Assembly: GCF_008085915.1 (NCBI RefSeq)
Contig: NZ_VSJK01000017.1
Coordinates: forward strand, 36,904 to 100,903
Reading direction: 5' to 3'
Origin: Oceaniovalibus sp. ACAM 378
GTDB taxonomy: Bacteria; Pseudomonadota; Alphaproteobacteria; Rhodobacterales; Rhodobacteraceae
DNA length: 64,000 nt
Part shown: piece after piece, positions 8,181 to 17,535 of the stretch
Layout of the letters: the number at the start of each line of letters is the position of its first letter
Position numbering within the stretch: the first letter of the stretch is position 1
Position numbers and translations under genes: made by a program
Notes under the pieces: generated by a model
Database searches by the model: none
Told to the model about the DNA's origin: nothing
What the model saw: only the letters and a program-made list of their open reading frames with translations

Positions 8181-9115
8181 GCCTTCGCCCCCTTCCCTGA
8201 CGTTGCAATCCGCGGATCGAGCCAGCCATAGGTGAGGTCGATTGTCAGGTTCGTGACCACCATCGTGAAAGCGATCAGCAGGACCACGCCCTGCACCACC
8301 GCCAGATCGCGCTGTGCCACCGAGTTGACGAGAAGCGACCCGATGCCGGGATAGCCGAACACCGTCTCCACGACAGTTGCCCCGCCGACGAGCGCGCCAA
8401 GACGCAGGCCGATCACGGTCACGATCGGGATCGCCGCATTCGGCAGGGCATGACGCCAGACGCGGGCGGGCCGGCCCAGTCCCTTGGCGCGCGCGGTCCG
8501 CATATAGGGCTGGTTCAGCACCTCCAGCATGGCCGAGCGGGTGAAGCGCGCCACGGTTCCGGCGAACGATGTGCCGAGCGTGATGGCGGGCATCACCATG
8601 TGCTGCCATGTACCGATGCCGGAGCTCGGCAGAAGCCGAAGCGTCATCGAGAAGTAGAGGATTAGCAGGATCCCGAGGAGGAAATTCGGCAGGCTGTGGC
8701 CGAGAATGGTGATCCCCATGACCACCCGGTCCACCACTCGCCCCCGGTTCAGCGCCGCGACGATGCCGCCCGGAATGCCGATCAAAAGCGTGATCCCGAG
8801 CGCAAGGAGGCCGAGGTGGAGCGTTGCCGGAATGCGCTCGGCGATGATCGCGGCGACGGGCCGGTCGTCCCGGAAGGAAACGCCGAAATCCCCCTGCACA
8901 ACCCGCGAGATATAGCGCAGGTATTGCTCCGGCAGGGGCCGGTCGAGGCCCCACATCGTGCGGTAGGACTCGATCACTCGCGCCGGCACGTCATCGGCCA
9001 GCATCCGCTGTACCGGATCGCCTGACAGACGCAGGACGACGAAAACGAAGGTGACCGCCAGCAGCAGCGTCAGCAGGCAGCGCGCGAACTTGCGCAAGAG
9101 AAACGGGCCGCTCAT
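8177..9115 (-). CDS. ABC transporter permease, DppB/OppB type
   Basis: The protein has 312 residues from ATG 9115 (MSGPFLLRKF). It has an N-terminal TM helix, a periplasmic domain with LSGDPVQRML and WGLDRPLPEQYLRYI, then five TM segments. The EAA motif is in YMRTARAKGLGRPARVWRHA, and VVETVFGYPGIGSLLVNSV is typical. It pairs with the downstream DppC-like subunit. The start overlaps the stop of the upstream phosphodiesterase gene by 4 bases, a sign of translational coupling. Position between a hydrolase and the second permease is unusual for a transporter operon. Confidence 0.93.
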   Translation of the reverse strand: MSGPFLLRKFARCLLTLLLAVTFVFVVLRLSGDPVQRMLADDVPARVIESYRTMWGLDRPLPEQYLRYISRVVQGDFGVSFRDDRPVAAIIAERIPATLHLGLLALGITLLIGIPGGIVAALNRGRVVDRVVMGITILGHSLPNFLLGILLILYFSMTLRLLPSSGIGTWQHMVMPAITLGTSFAGTVARFTRSAMLEVLNQPYMRTARAKGLGRPARVWRHALPNAAIPIVTVIGLRLGALVGGATVVETVFGYPGIGSLLVNSVAQRDLAVVQGVVLLIAFTMVVTNLTIDLTYGWLDPRIATSGKGAKA

Positions 9116-10554
9116 GCGCCCGCCTCCTTGGTGAGGCACTGCGGGGCGGCCTCGCCTGCCTCCTCCATCCAGCCGCAATCCACGACACGGGACGCGCCGA
9201 CTTGCCACCAGGCAAGATGCTGGACCTGCCCGCGATGCTCCACGGTCTCGACATGGCGGTGCCAGTCGGGGGCAGCTCCATCGGCAGCGAGGATTTCCGC
9301 CATCACGCGCCCGGTCGTTCCGGTCACCGGGAGCCCCATCACGGACAGGATTGTCGGGGCGATATCGGGCAACCAGCACGGCACGTCGGAGCGATGCCCC
9401 TGCCGGAAGGCCGGACCCTGCGCCGCAAGGACCGTGGAAAGCTCGCCTCGCGTCAGACCGCCATGGATGCCTCCGCCGGGTTCGATACCGGCGGCGAAGA
9501 GCGTGCTCTCCATCCCGTCCGCCCCTTCAGGCCCCGCGCGCAGTGTGACGCCAATGGTGGGGGTGCGGGCGTGTCCCTGATGGACGGCGGACCACGGCAT
9601 GGCACCGTTGATCCTTCCGCCGTCAGGTCCGTTCGCGAAGATCAGGCCGGCCCAGGGCGCATCCCTCAGCCGATCCACCGCGTCTTGCACCTCGCCCGCA
9701 CTGGGGTCGTCGAGCCAGAGACCGCAGAGCGCACCGGGCACAAGCTGCCCTTCCCAGTCCGGACACTCCGCCACCGGATCCACGCGGGCACTGCCGGTGA
9801 TCTGACCGTGGTCGGACATCACGACGATGTTCGCGGGGCCATTCCCCGCTTGCCACCACTTCAGAAGCCGGCCGAATGCCGCATCGCAAGCCCTCTGCGC
9901 CGCCGCGGTTTCAGGCGCGGTGACGCCGTAGCCATGCGAGGTGATGTCAGGATCGGAGAGCCAGAGGATCGCGAGGTCGGGATGGTGCTCGGGATAGACG
10001 ATCTCGGTCAGCACATCGACCGCATGGTCAACGCGGGCGCTGTTGGGCGTGCCCGCCTCCGGCACCGGGCCCAGGCGCTCCTCCGCCATCTGTTGCAGCG
10101 CCTCGGTGCCCACCGGTGTGCCATGGACGGAGAAGACAGGATGCCTCAAGGCATGGGCGCGATGGCTCATCATCCGGGTCGCTCCGCCGCTCGCTGTGCT
10201 GACGATGGCCATGCTGCGCCCCGCCTCCGACAGACGCTCTCCGAGCGAGCGGCGATCGATGAGCTGGCCCGCCGCGGCGGCGGCAGAGAGATCCGCATTG
10301 CTGGCAGTCTGGAATATCCGGTCGGGCACCACAGGGTGCAGGAACTGGTTCGCGACCAAACCATGCGCAGCGGGGGCGCAGCCGGTGACGGTGCTGGTTA
10401 CCGCCACGCGGGTTTCGCTGGGGAAGACCGAGCGGGCATTCACGCAATCGGTTCCCTCGCCGAGGAAGCGGGCGAGGTTGGGCATCAGGTCCGCTGTCGC
10501 ACGGTCCCGGCGCAACCCGTCGAAGGTCACGATAAGGCAGGTATCGGTCATCAT
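9112..10554 (-). CDS. Alkaline phosphatase superfamily enzyme (nucleotide pyrophosphatase/phosphodiesterase type)
   Basis: The protein has 480 residues. The metal-site motif VTFDGLRRD lies near the start, then FPSETRVAVTSTVTG with the presumed Thr nucleophile, AAHGL, then DPDITSHGYG and MSDHGQITG, which supply the remaining zinc ligands. This is the phosphodiesterase/NPP/phosphonoacetate hydrolase branch of the superfamily. No signal peptide is evident, so it probably acts in the cytoplasm on imported substrate. It sits one base after the glycerophosphodiesterase gene and overlaps the dppB-like start. Splitting a phosphodiester or phosphonate is the likely role; the exact substrate is unknown. 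Confidence 0.85.
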   Translation of the reverse strand: MMTDTCLIVTFDGLRRDRATADLMPNLARFLGEGTDCVNARSVFPSETRVAVTSTVTGCAPAAHGLVANQFLHPVVPDRIFQTASNADLSAAAAAGQLIDRRSLGERLSEAGRSMAIVSTASGGATRMMSHRAHALRHPVFSVHGTPVGTEALQQMAEERLGPVPEAGTPNSARVDHAVDVLTEIVYPEHHPDLAILWLSDPDITSHGYGVTAPETAAAQRACDAAFGRLLKWWQAGNGPANIVVMSDHGQITGSARVDPVAECPDWEGQLVPGALCGLWLDDPSAGEVQDAVDRLRDAPWAGLIFANGPDGGRINGAMPWSAVHQGHARTPTIGVTLRAGPEGADGMESTLFAAGIEPGGGIHGGLTRGELSTVLAAQGPAFRQGHRSDVPCWLPDIAPTILSVMGLPVTGTTGRVMAEILAADGAAPDWHRHVETVEHRGQVQHLAWWQVGASRVVDCGWMEEAGEAAPQCLTKEAGA

Positions 10555-10555
10555 G

Positions 10556-11263
10556 TCAGTCCCGAGGGTAAGAGGGGGTCAGGGCCACGCGCGCGGCCTC
10601 CGGATCGTTGACGAGCACGCCCGCGACGCACCGCTCGGCAAGGCGGCGGAGGTCTGACGCCTCAATATCTCCGACCGCGCGCCCGGTTTCCTCGCCGCCT
10701 GCGGTGACCCAGACCGGCGCGGCGTCGATTGGGGGGCCAGAGGGCGGCACATCCGCCTCCCAAAGACGGATTATGTCCGCGCCCGCAGCGACAAAGGCGT
10801 CGCTGTCAGACCCGCGCGGCGAGAGGGCGAGAATCGGGGCGACCCCGGCCATGCGCCGGACGGCCTGAAGCGAGTGTAAACCCAGGACGCAAATGGGCCG
10901 GGCCGCTTGCTCCAGAACCGCCGCGAGGAGATCCAGCGCCCAAGGGAGCTCATCCTTGACGTCGAACAGAAGACCTGTGCCCGCTGGAATCTCTGCGAAG
11001 GCGTCTCGGAGATCCGGCACTAGCCCCGGATGCGCATCCCGAAGCTCTGCCAGATGGCCAAGCTGCAGCTCCGAGATAAGGCGCGGATCGCTCGCAAGTC
11101 GCGAAAGATCCGGGTCGTGACAGCAGACCGCATGACCGTCCGCCGTGAACCGGACGTCGATTTCGACTAGATCCGTTCCAGCTTCCACCGCTCCGCGCCA
11201 GGCGGCGACCGAGTTCTCCTTATAGCGGGCCGAATGGCCGCGATGCGCGACGATGCGCATCAT
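10556..11263 (-). CDS. Glycerophosphodiester phosphodiesterase (UgpQ-like)
   Basis: The protein has 235 residues. Its GDPD catalytic pattern is complete: AHRGHSARYKENS (general acid/base His and metal Glu), LVEIDVRFTADG, CCHDPDL and LLFDVKDE. The enzyme family hydrolyses glycerophosphodiesters to glycerol 3-phosphate and an alcohol. No signal peptide is seen, as in cytoplasmic UgpQ, which acts on imported glycerophosphodiesters. Here the partner importer is of the oligopeptide family rather than the Ugp family, which is unusual. The start overlaps the upstream ATPase stop by 4 bases (ATGA). Confidence 0.92.
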   Translation of the reverse strand: MMRIVAHRGHSARYKENSVAAWRGAVEAGTDLVEIDVRFTADGHAVCCHDPDLSRLASDPRLISELQLGHLAELRDAHPGLVPDLRDAFAEIPAGTGLLFDVKDELPWALDLLAAVLEQAARPICVLGLHSLQAVRRMAGVAPILALSPRGSDSDAFVAAGADIIRLWEADVPPSGPPIDAAPVWVTAGGEETGRAVGDIEASDLRRLAERCVAGVLVNDPEAARVALTPSYPRD

Positions 11264-12093
11264 GCCGCTGCCTTCGCCGCAGCGGCATCCCAGGCGCGGC
11301 GGGCGGCGGGGGTGGCCGCCGGGATCGCGGCAAGGAGGGTGCGGGTATAGGCGTGGCGCGGGCTTTCGAAGAGGTAGCCGGTGCGCCGGTTCTCAACGAT
11401 CCGACCCTTCTGCATCACGGCGATCCGGTCTCCCACGTGGCGGGCCACGCCGAGATCGTGGGTGATGAAGATCATTGTCAGCCCGAACTCGTCCTTGAGA
11501 GACATCAGCAGGTTGAGGATCTGCGCCTGCACCGAGACGTCGAGCGCGCTCACCGCCTCGTCGCAAATGAGCAGCTCCGGCCGCACGATAAGGGCGCGTG
11601 CAAGAACCGCGCGCTGGAGCTGCCCGCCCGACATCTGCTGCGGCAAGCGGCGGCCCATTCCGCCAAGCCCGACACGATCCAGGATTTCGTCGATGCGCAG
11701 CTGCCGCGTGGCCGCGTCGCAGCGCTCGTGGGTGGTCAGCATCTCGCCGATCTGGCTGGCGATCGTCGCGCGTGGATCAAGGGCGCTGGAGGGGTTCTGG
11801 AAGACGAACTGGACGACGGCCCGCTCCCGCCGCCACGGCGCGCTTCCCGGCTTTGCATAGGGCGTGCCGCGGAACAGCACCTGCCCCGCATCAGGGCTGT
11901 CGAACCCGGCGGCAAGGCGCGCGAGGGTGGACTTGCCACTGCCGCTTTCACCGACGATGGCGCAGACCTCACCGGCGGCGACGGTCAGGCTGACATCATC
12001 GACGGCGGTAGTGACGGTCGGCCTGGAGAAGAATTCGCCGCCAGTCTCATAGCGCCGCGTCACGCCGTTCATTTGCAGGATCGGTTCGTTCAT
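11260..12093 (-). CDS. ABC transporter ATP-binding protein, OppF/DppF type
   Basis: The protein has 277 residues. Walker A is GESGSGKST, the Q-loop is in VQFVFQNPSSALDPR, the signature is MSGGQ, Walker B is LLICDEAVSALD and the switch His is in ITHDLG. The Q-loop followed by ALDPR is typical of the second ATPase of peptide-type importers. It forms a heterodimer with the OppD-type protein encoded just upstream; the two genes overlap by ATGA. The C-terminal extension is short compared with many OppF proteins. Confidence 0.95.
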   Translation of the reverse strand: MNEPILQMNGVTRRYETGGEFFSRPTVTTAVDDVSLTVAAGEVCAIVGESGSGKSTLARLAAGFDSPDAGQVLFRGTPYAKPGSAPWRRERAVVQFVFQNPSSALDPRATIASQIGEMLTTHERCDAATRQLRIDEILDRVGLGGMGRRLPQQMSGGQLQRAVLARALIVRPELLICDEAVSALDVSVQAQILNLLMSLKDEFGLTMIFITHDLGVARHVGDRIAVMQKGRIVENRRTGYLFESPRHAYTRTLLAAIPAATPAARRAWDAAAAKAAA

Positions 12094-13121
12094 TGTGCTT
12101 CCTCCGGGTGGTGGCAGGCGACCCGGGTACCGGACGTCCCCCGCTGCGTCAGCGCAGGCCGGACGAGACAGAGCGGCCCGGCATGATCACAGCGGGGCGC
12201 AAAGATGCAGCCATCAGGTCGGGCGGAAGGCGCTGGCACGCTTCCGGTAATCGCTGGCAGAGCCGTTCCTGGCTGGCCGGTGCCGACGCGGCAGGCCATG
12301 AGCGCGCGGGTATAGGGATGGCGGGGCGCGTCGAATATCTCGTGCACACCCGCCTCCTCGACGACGCGACCCGAATACATCACGGCGACGCGGTCCGCGA
12401 TCTCGGCCACAACGCCCAGGTCATGGGTGACGAAGACTATCGCCATGCCGGTGTCGTCCTGAAGCTCGCGCAGAAGGCGCAGGATCTGCGCCTGGATGGT
12501 GACGTCGAGCGCTGTGGTAGGCTCGTCCGCGATCAGCACCTTCGGACGGCAGGCAATCGCCATGGCAATCATCACGCGTTGGCACATCCCACCCGAAAGC
12601 TGGTGCGGATAGGCGCGGGCCTGTCGCGCGGGATCCGGCAACCCGACACGCTCGAAGAGAGCGAGCACTTCGCGGCCCCGCTCGGCGGCGGAGGTCGTGC
12701 CGTGGACGGACAGAATCTCGGCGACCTGGGCACCGACGCGCTGGATCGGGTTCAACGCCGCCATCGGGTCCTGAAAGATCATCGCAACGTCCCGCCCGCG
12801 AACCCCGTTCAGTTGGCGCTCCGGCAGATCGGCAATCTCCCGGCCCAAGAGCCGGATTGAGCCCTCGGCCGCCAGAGGCGCATCGATGAGGCCCATTATG
12901 GCGGTGCAAGTCAGGCTCTTGCCGCAGCCGCTCTCACCGACAAGGCAGAGCGTCTCCCCCGTCGCTACGGACAGGGAGGTGTTCTCGACCAAAGCCACGG
13001 ACCCCCGCCGCACGGAAAGATCCGTGACGCTCAGCGCGGGTCCCCCGATCCTTGCGGACCTGGTCTGGACGGCAGGGCGAACGGCGCTCCCGTCCAATGT
13101 AATGATCCCGGGCAAGGTCAT
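12090..13121 (-). CDS. ABC transporter ATP-binding protein, OppD/DppD type
   Basis: The protein has 343 residues. Walker A is GESGCGKS, the signature is LSGGM, Walker B is [12 protein letters not shown] and the His switch is FVTHDLG. The C-terminal oligopeptide-transporter extension includes cysteines in [14 protein letters not shown], like the iron-sulfur-binding tail of DppD/OppD proteins. There is an unusual 25-residue N-terminal stretch before the nucleotide-binding domain. It overlaps the binding-protein gene upstream and the OppF-like gene downstream, each by 4 bases. Confidence 0.95.
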   Translation of the reverse strand: MTLPGIITLDGSAVRPAVQTRSARIGGPALSVTDLSVRRGSVALVENTSLSVATGETLCLVGESGCGKSLTCTAIMGLIDAPLAAEGSIRLLGREIADLPERQLNGVRGRDVAMIFQDPMAALNPIQRVGAQVAEILSVHGTTSAAERGREVLALFERVGLPDPARQARAYPHQLSGGMCQRVMIAMAIACRPKVLIADEPTTALDVTIQAQILRLLRELQDDTGMAIVFVTHDLGVVAEIADRVAVMYSGRVVEEAGVHEIFDAPRHPYTRALMACRVGTGQPGTALPAITGSVPAPSARPDGCIFAPRCDHAGPLCLVRPALTQRGTSGTRVACHHPEEAQ

Positions 13122-14683
13122 TCGACCTCAAGGTTATCGGGGCGCAGATCCATGTAGTAGAACGTGTAGGGCTGCCATTTCAGCGATTTGCGGACGCCGT
13201 AGGTCTCCAGCGGCTGGTAGAGGATCGTGCCAGGCGCGTCGTCCGCCCAGATGTCCAGCATCTCGGTGGCGAGCGCCTGTCGCTCTTCCAGCACCGTGGT
13301 CACCTCAAGTTCGCGACCGGCGGCGTTGAACTCATCGTTGGACCACGTCATCCACGTTTGCTGCGGGCCGCCCGGAGGGCCCCAGGCCAGCCACAGCGCG
13401 CCGAGCGGATCGGGGTAGCGTGTAGAGTTGGACCAGTTGCGCATCATCAGATCGTCGCCGCGCAGGTTGTTCAGATCCTCGGTGACGTTCAAGCTGACGT
13501 TCAGCCCCACAGCCTTCCACATCTCGACCAGTGCCTGAGCGGCGGGAAGGGCGTTAAGGTAGTAGGACGGGTGCGTGGAATAGACGATCTCCGTGCCGTC
13601 ATAGCCGGCCTCTTCGAGAAGCGCCTTTGCTGCTTCGGGATCGTAGCGCAGGTCGTCCCGGTTGTCGTCGTACATATCGCCGTATTCGGGATACTGGTGG
13701 CTGTTCGGCACCTTCGCCTCACCGCTCCAGAGGGCGGCGTTCAGGAGGTCCCGGTCAATGGCGAGATTCAGCGCCTGACGGATGCGCTTGTCCTCCAGCA
13801 CAGGGTGGTTCGTGTTGTAGACAAGCACGTGGGAGTTCGCGAGGGTGACGCTGCGCGTTTCGATGTCGTCGTAGGAGTTGATCTGGGCGATCTGGTCCGG
13901 CGCAATGTTGGTGACGATGTCGAACTCGCCGCTGACGAGGCCGGAGATGCGGGCCGCATCTTCAGGCACCGCGCGGAACGTCACGCTCTGGGCCGTGGGG
14001 CGGCCGCCGTAATAATCGTCGAACGCCTCCAGACGGATCTCCTGATCGGCCTGGAACTCATTCAGCATGTAGGGGCCGGTGCCGACGGGAAAGCGCGGCA
14101 GGCCGCCGGTTTCTTCGGCCTTCGCGCGCCAATCCGCGGCATTCACAATCCAGGACGCCCAGGAGGCAAGACGCTGCTCCAGAAGCGGATCGGGTTCAGT
14201 GGTCACGAAGCGCACGGTCAGCGGACCGACCGCTTCGACGCTCTCGAGCGTGGAGAAATAGCCGGCACCTTCAGGCAGAAGGGTGTCGGGACCGGTCAGA
14301 CGCTCGGGAGAGAAGGTGAAGGCCACGTCCTGGGCCGTCAGCCCAGAGCCGTTCTGAAAGGTCACGCCGGAGCGGAGTCGGACTTCGAGGGTGCGGTCGT
14401 CCACCCGCTCCCAGCTCTCTGCGAGGCCGGGGGTCAGCTCGGAGCCGCCACCGCCCTCTTCGGAGAGGAAGTTGCGGCGGATGAGCGTGTCATAGACGGA
14501 ATAGGTAATTCGCGTGCCGACGTTGGAGAGCTCCTTCGCGGGCTCCAGAGTGGGCGGCAGGCCGGCAACGGCGATCGTTAGGTTGGGACGGCTGTCCTCT
14601 TGCGCAGTCGCAGCAGCGCCAAAGGCCGTAAGCAGCGCAGTGGCAACGACGAGCGTGCGGGCGGATTTTTGAATAGGCTTCAT
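13118..14683 (-). CDS. ABC transporter solute-binding protein, family 5 (peptide/opine/nickel type)
   Basis: The protein has 521 residues with a signal peptide (basic start, hydrophobic TLVVATALLTAFGAAATA, cleavage near AQEDS). The mature part has the family-5 layout: early YSVYDTLIRRNF, LAESWERVDDRTLEVRLRSG, and RIRQALNLAIDRDLLN in the ligand-binding lobe. It is the first gene of the operon with a GGGGAC ribosome-binding site, and delivers substrate to the downstream permeases. Family members bind peptides, opines, glutathione or nickel chelates; the hydrolases in the operon suggest a glycerophosphodiester-like ligand (inference). Confidence 0.95.
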   Translation of the reverse strand: MKPIQKSARTLVVATALLTAFGAAATAQEDSRPNLTIAVAGLPPTLEPAKELSNVGTRITYSVYDTLIRRNFLSEEGGGGSELTPGLAESWERVDDRTLEVRLRSGVTFQNGSGLTAQDVAFTFSPERLTGPDTLLPEGAGYFSTLESVEAVGPLTVRFVTTEPDPLLEQRLASWASWIVNAADWRAKAEETGGLPRFPVGTGPYMLNEFQADQEIRLEAFDDYYGGRPTAQSVTFRAVPEDAARISGLVSGEFDIVTNIAPDQIAQINSYDDIETRSVTLANSHVLVYNTNHPVLEDKRIRQALNLAIDRDLLNAALWSGEAKVPNSHQYPEYGDMYDDNRDDLRYDPEAAKALLEEAGYDGTEIVYSTHPSYYLNALPAAQALVEMWKAVGLNVSLNVTEDLNNLRGDDLMMRNWSNSTRYPDPLGALWLAWGPPGGPQQTWMTWSNDEFNAAGRELEVTTVLEERQALATEMLDIWADDAPGTILYQPLETYGVRKSLKWQPYTFYYMDLRPDNLEVE

Positions 14684-15142
14684 AATGTCCCCAGGTTTTG
14701 GTTAGCCTGAGGCTAGACTTGCTATGTGTCACTCGCGCTACATTTAGATGAACCTTATATTACAGCCGCGGCGGGATGCGGTGTCAGGACTACTGGTATG
14801 GATACCCGGACCAGGAGCTGAAATTTGGTCGCAGGAAGCCCCTGCTCGCTTTCTTGACCCTCGACACTTGGTTGCGGCCTTTAGCGAACCCTCATCTCCC
14901 AACCATGCGAGCTTTTGAGTATTAGCTTGCAGTGGAAATTATACGCCGGCCCGGGTCACTTCTGCTTGGAAAGCATCACCACGACCAAGGATGCCGCGAC
15001 CACATCAGGCTGGGAATCCTGTTCAGGTTTTCACACGGTATGGGTCGGTTTAGGGGATGTCTGATCAACGACGCGGTTTGGCCGTTGCAGCCTCATGCCG
15101 GCACTGAAAATACCGTCGGATGCCACCCCTGACAGGCCCATT
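14684..15142 (+). other. Intergenic region upstream of the ABC operon
   Basis: About 460 bases separate the binding-protein gene from the acyl carrier protein gene. The promoter of the eight-gene operon should lie within the first 150 bases. I found no convincing gene, repeat or terminator. Short frames here (such as 14932-15132) have no recognisable similarity. Confidence 0.5.
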
Positions 15143-15370
15143 TCAGCCTGTATTCAGCCGGGCATAAAGCTGGCCAACGGTGCGGACCGACGCATCGAGA
15201 TCATCGATGTCGATGTCGCGCCCGATGACCTCCTCAAGCTCCATGATGAACTCTGTGAAGCCGATCGAGCTGAGGTTGATCCCACTGCCGAAAATCACGT
15301 CGTCGTCCGAGACAGCCGGGACTTTTGCATATTTGCAAAAAAGGAATTCGAATTGTTGCCGATCAATCAT
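15143..15370 (-). CDS. Acyl carrier protein, non-canonical
   Basis: The 75-residue acidic protein has the four-helix carrier-protein pattern. Aligning SIGFTEFIMELEE with the SLDTVELVMALEE of bacterial ACP places the phosphopantetheine serine at Ser35. The residue before it is Ser rather than the usual Asp (SSI instead of DSL), and an Asn-Leu precedes it. The C-terminal IDIDDLDASVRTVGQLYARL also fits. It is divergent from an acyltransferase gene and an LnmK-like gene, so it probably serves a dedicated pathway rather than general fatty acid synthesis. A GGAGAAGG sequence lies about 20 bases before the ATG, farther than ideal. Confidence 0.8.
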   Translation of the reverse strand: MIDRQQFEFLFCKYAKVPAVSDDDVIFGSGINLSSIGFTEFIMELEEVIGRDIDIDDLDASVRTVGQLYARLNTG

Positions 15371-15421
15371 ATGTTTGCATTTCTATATTTTCCTTCTCCA
15401 ATAGCCGGGATCGTTAATTCT

Positions 15422-16729
15422 ATGCAAGGCAACCTTCCCTCATCGTTCGGCGTTCTGGCTCTGCCCGATCCGGCTGCCCTGTTCGCCACCGCTGACTTGG
15501 ATGGCGCGGCGATCCGGCACGCTCTGGAAACCGCGCTTGGGCGGATTACCGAAACCCCGGGACAGCCGCCTGCAGCCAGACGTCAGCGCGTATTTGCCGA
15601 GGCGGGGCGCATCCTGCTGGCAGCCCCTGAGCGGTTGCCCGAGGCGATCCACTTGACCCGTTTCGGCGCTCCTGATCTGGCCGATACAGCCTCTCAGGCC
15701 TACATCCGGCTGATTGCGATTTGGCGTTTGGGCGATCGGGAAGGTACAAGTGTCGAGGCCAATCGCATTCTGGCTTTGAACACCCATACCCCTGCCGAAC
15801 GTCTGGGAATCCGCAACTGGCTGCGACAGTGGGGCATTGAGCACCAGATCACCCCACTGATCTCGCACCTGCGCGATTTCTGGCCCGACCCCGAGGCCGC
15901 TATTGTGGACCCATTGGTCAGGATCCAGCCTGAAGGACCATTTCCCGCGATCAACCGGATGGGTCCGATGATTGCCCGCCTGAGTGGAAGGGATCCGAAG
16001 GACGACGAGGCGTTTTTTGACCGCATGCGCTGGGGAAGCGAGCTTGTCCGTCGCATGAAATATCTCAGCGTGATCGCCCGGAGCATCCAAGTGAAACCGG
16101 CGGACGACAGGACAGCGGACGAAAAAACCGCGCTGGCCATCCTAACGGCGCTGCGCAAACGGATCACGCCTCTGGATCTTGCGCCGGTGCTGGCCCACAT
16201 CGCCTCCGGGCGCAGTGTCCTGCTGGCACATGCCCACGCTGGCTTGTCGACAGTCTATGCGATACCGCCGCCACAGATGCCGTATTCGCTGATTGCCGAA
16301 CACGTGCAACCCTCCCCGGAATTGCGGAATTTTCATCTCGCGACCGCAGGGCCAGATGTGGCGAAGGGCTTTGCAAAGCTGGCCAAGCTCATGCGCAGCG
16401 ACCCCCGCCTTGTCCGAGTATTCCCGGATGGTCCCTATGGAGACAGGATGGACATCACGGCCTGCGGCAGCTCGGTCAAGATCGGTCGCGGAGGCGCGGC
16501 GCTGGCCTATCTAGGCAAGGCGGCAGCGTATTTTTCCCGTTCAATTTGGACGGGGGAAGGGTTCGTCTTTTCCCTGGAACCGGGCCCGCTTGCATCCGAT
16601 TACCCGGACCGCGAGACGTTTGAGCAGGCTTTTGGCGTTTTTTACGGGAATTGCCTTGAATCGATCGTTTGTGGCGCACCCGAAGACATGTTTCCCAACA
16701 ACGGGTTCTGGAATTATCTGAGATATTGA
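15422..16729 (+). CDS. LpxL/HtrB-like acyltransferase
   Basis: The frame is open from 15095, but the first 270 bases lie opposite the ACP gene. The likely start is ATG 15422 (MQGNLPSSFG, 435 residues); ATG 15371 is possible but abuts the ACP start. The C-terminal half has features of lysophospholipid/lauroyl acyltransferases: RSVLLAHAHAGLSTVYA in the position of the His-containing catalytic block, RLVRVFPDGPYGDRMD resembling the PDG/PEG block, and IGRGGAALAYLGKAAAYF. The N-terminal 180 residues are unassigned. Twelve bases separate it from the LnmK-like gene. I infer that it transfers an acyl group from the adjacent carrier protein. The family call is from motifs only. Confidence 0.55.
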   Translation: MQGNLPSSFGVLALPDPAALFATADLDGAAIRHALETALGRITETPGQPPAARRQRVFAEAGRILLAAPERLPEAIHLTRFGAPDLADTASQAYIRLIAIWRLGDREGTSVEANRILALNTHTPAERLGIRNWLRQWGIEHQITPLISHLRDFWPDPEAAIVDPLVRIQPEGPFPAINRMGPMIARLSGRDPKDDEAFFDRMRWGSELVRRMKYLSVIARSIQVKPADDRTADEKTALAILTALRKRITPLDLAPVLAHIASGRSVLLAHAHAGLSTVYAIPPPQMPYSLIAEHVQPSPELRNFHLATAGPDVAKGFAKLAKLMRSDPRLVRVFPDGPYGDRMDITACGSSVKIGRGGAALAYLGKAAAYFSRSIWTGEGFVFSLEPGPLASDYPDRETFEQAFGVFYGNCLESIVCGAPEDMFPNNGFWNYLRY

Positions 16730-16741
16730 AGGATCACGCGC

Positions 16742-17524
16742 ATGGACTACACCAGCCAATTCACTGCCGGGCTACCGCATCTCGATATTCATACCCTATC
16801 AGAAGACTGGGCGTTGGCCACGGCGCTCGAAAATCACTGGATCGTGCTGGCGCGCAGCCTGGGTCTCAAGCCTTCTGAGTGGCTCGATTCCCAGGGTGAC
16901 CGCATGTATGGCGCGGTGATCTATCTTTCCACCGCCTTTGATCTGGGAAACCCGCTGCGCGAGGATGATGTCTTTGTGGCAGAGACCGGCTTTCTGTCTA
17001 TCCGCAAGCCACATGCGCTATCTTCCACGCGTTTTACCGTTAACGGCCAGGTCAGGGCCGAGGTGCGGATCCTGTCGAGCTTCATCAAGCGCAAGACCAA
17101 GGGATCGAACAAGAAATTCGCCAAGGTGCGCGAAATCTGGACGGCAGAGGATGTGAACGGTGATCTGATCGATGCCGAGCTTGACCGCCATCACGCGATG
17201 AAGACCCACCCGGTCGAGGCGCCGCTGGCCATGGATTACGAGGTGAACCGCATCCAGGACTTCAACACCGCCGACTTTCTGTATTTCAAAAACTTCGTGC
17301 GGATCTCCAAAGCTGCCGAATGGCGGCAGAACCGCGGCAATCCCATCCGATTGAACAACCGACGGGACTGCTGGTATTTCGGCAACGTCGAGGATGGCGA
17401 TCATGTGCTGGCGCATGTGACACGCGATGGCGATGCCTGCACAACACTGCTCAGCGATATTGATGGCCGCCGACTGTTCCTGTCACTGGCCGAGGCACCG
17501 CTCGTCACCATCGCCGAACGCTGA
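16742..17524 (+). CDS. LnmK-like hot-dog acyltransferase/decarboxylase family protein
   Basis: The 260-residue protein resembles the LnmK N-terminal hot-dog-fold family (also called Pnap_2097 family): LSEDWALATALENHWIVLA, MYGAVIYLSTAFDLG, VAETGFLSIRKPHALSSTRF and the C-terminal FNTADFLYFKNFVRISKAAEW. In leinamycin biosynthesis LnmK loads methylmalonyl-CoA onto a carrier protein and decarboxylates it to propionyl-ACP. Here the partner ACP is encoded about 1.4 kb away on the other strand. The start is close behind the acyltransferase gene with AAGGA in front. The function of this family outside polyketide clusters is poorly known to me; the exact reaction is inferred. Confidence 0.7.
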   Translation: MDYTSQFTAGLPHLDIHTLSEDWALATALENHWIVLARSLGLKPSEWLDSQGDRMYGAVIYLSTAFDLGNPLREDDVFVAETGFLSIRKPHALSSTRFTVNGQVRAEVRILSSFIKRKTKGSNKKFAKVREIWTAEDVNGDLIDAELDRHHAMKTHPVEAPLAMDYEVNRIQDFNTADFLYFKNFVRISKAAEWRQNRGNPIRLNNRRDCWYFGNVEDGDHVLAHVTRDGDACTTLLSDIDGRRLFLSLAEAPLVTIAER

Positions 17525-17535
17525 ACCCTTGGGGA

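Noticed and set aside
8181..8954. Long upstream extension of the DppC-like permease frame
   Set aside because: It lies inside the DppB-like gene in another frame and is low-complexity shadow sequence; the start at 8180 overlaps DppB by ATGA as expected.
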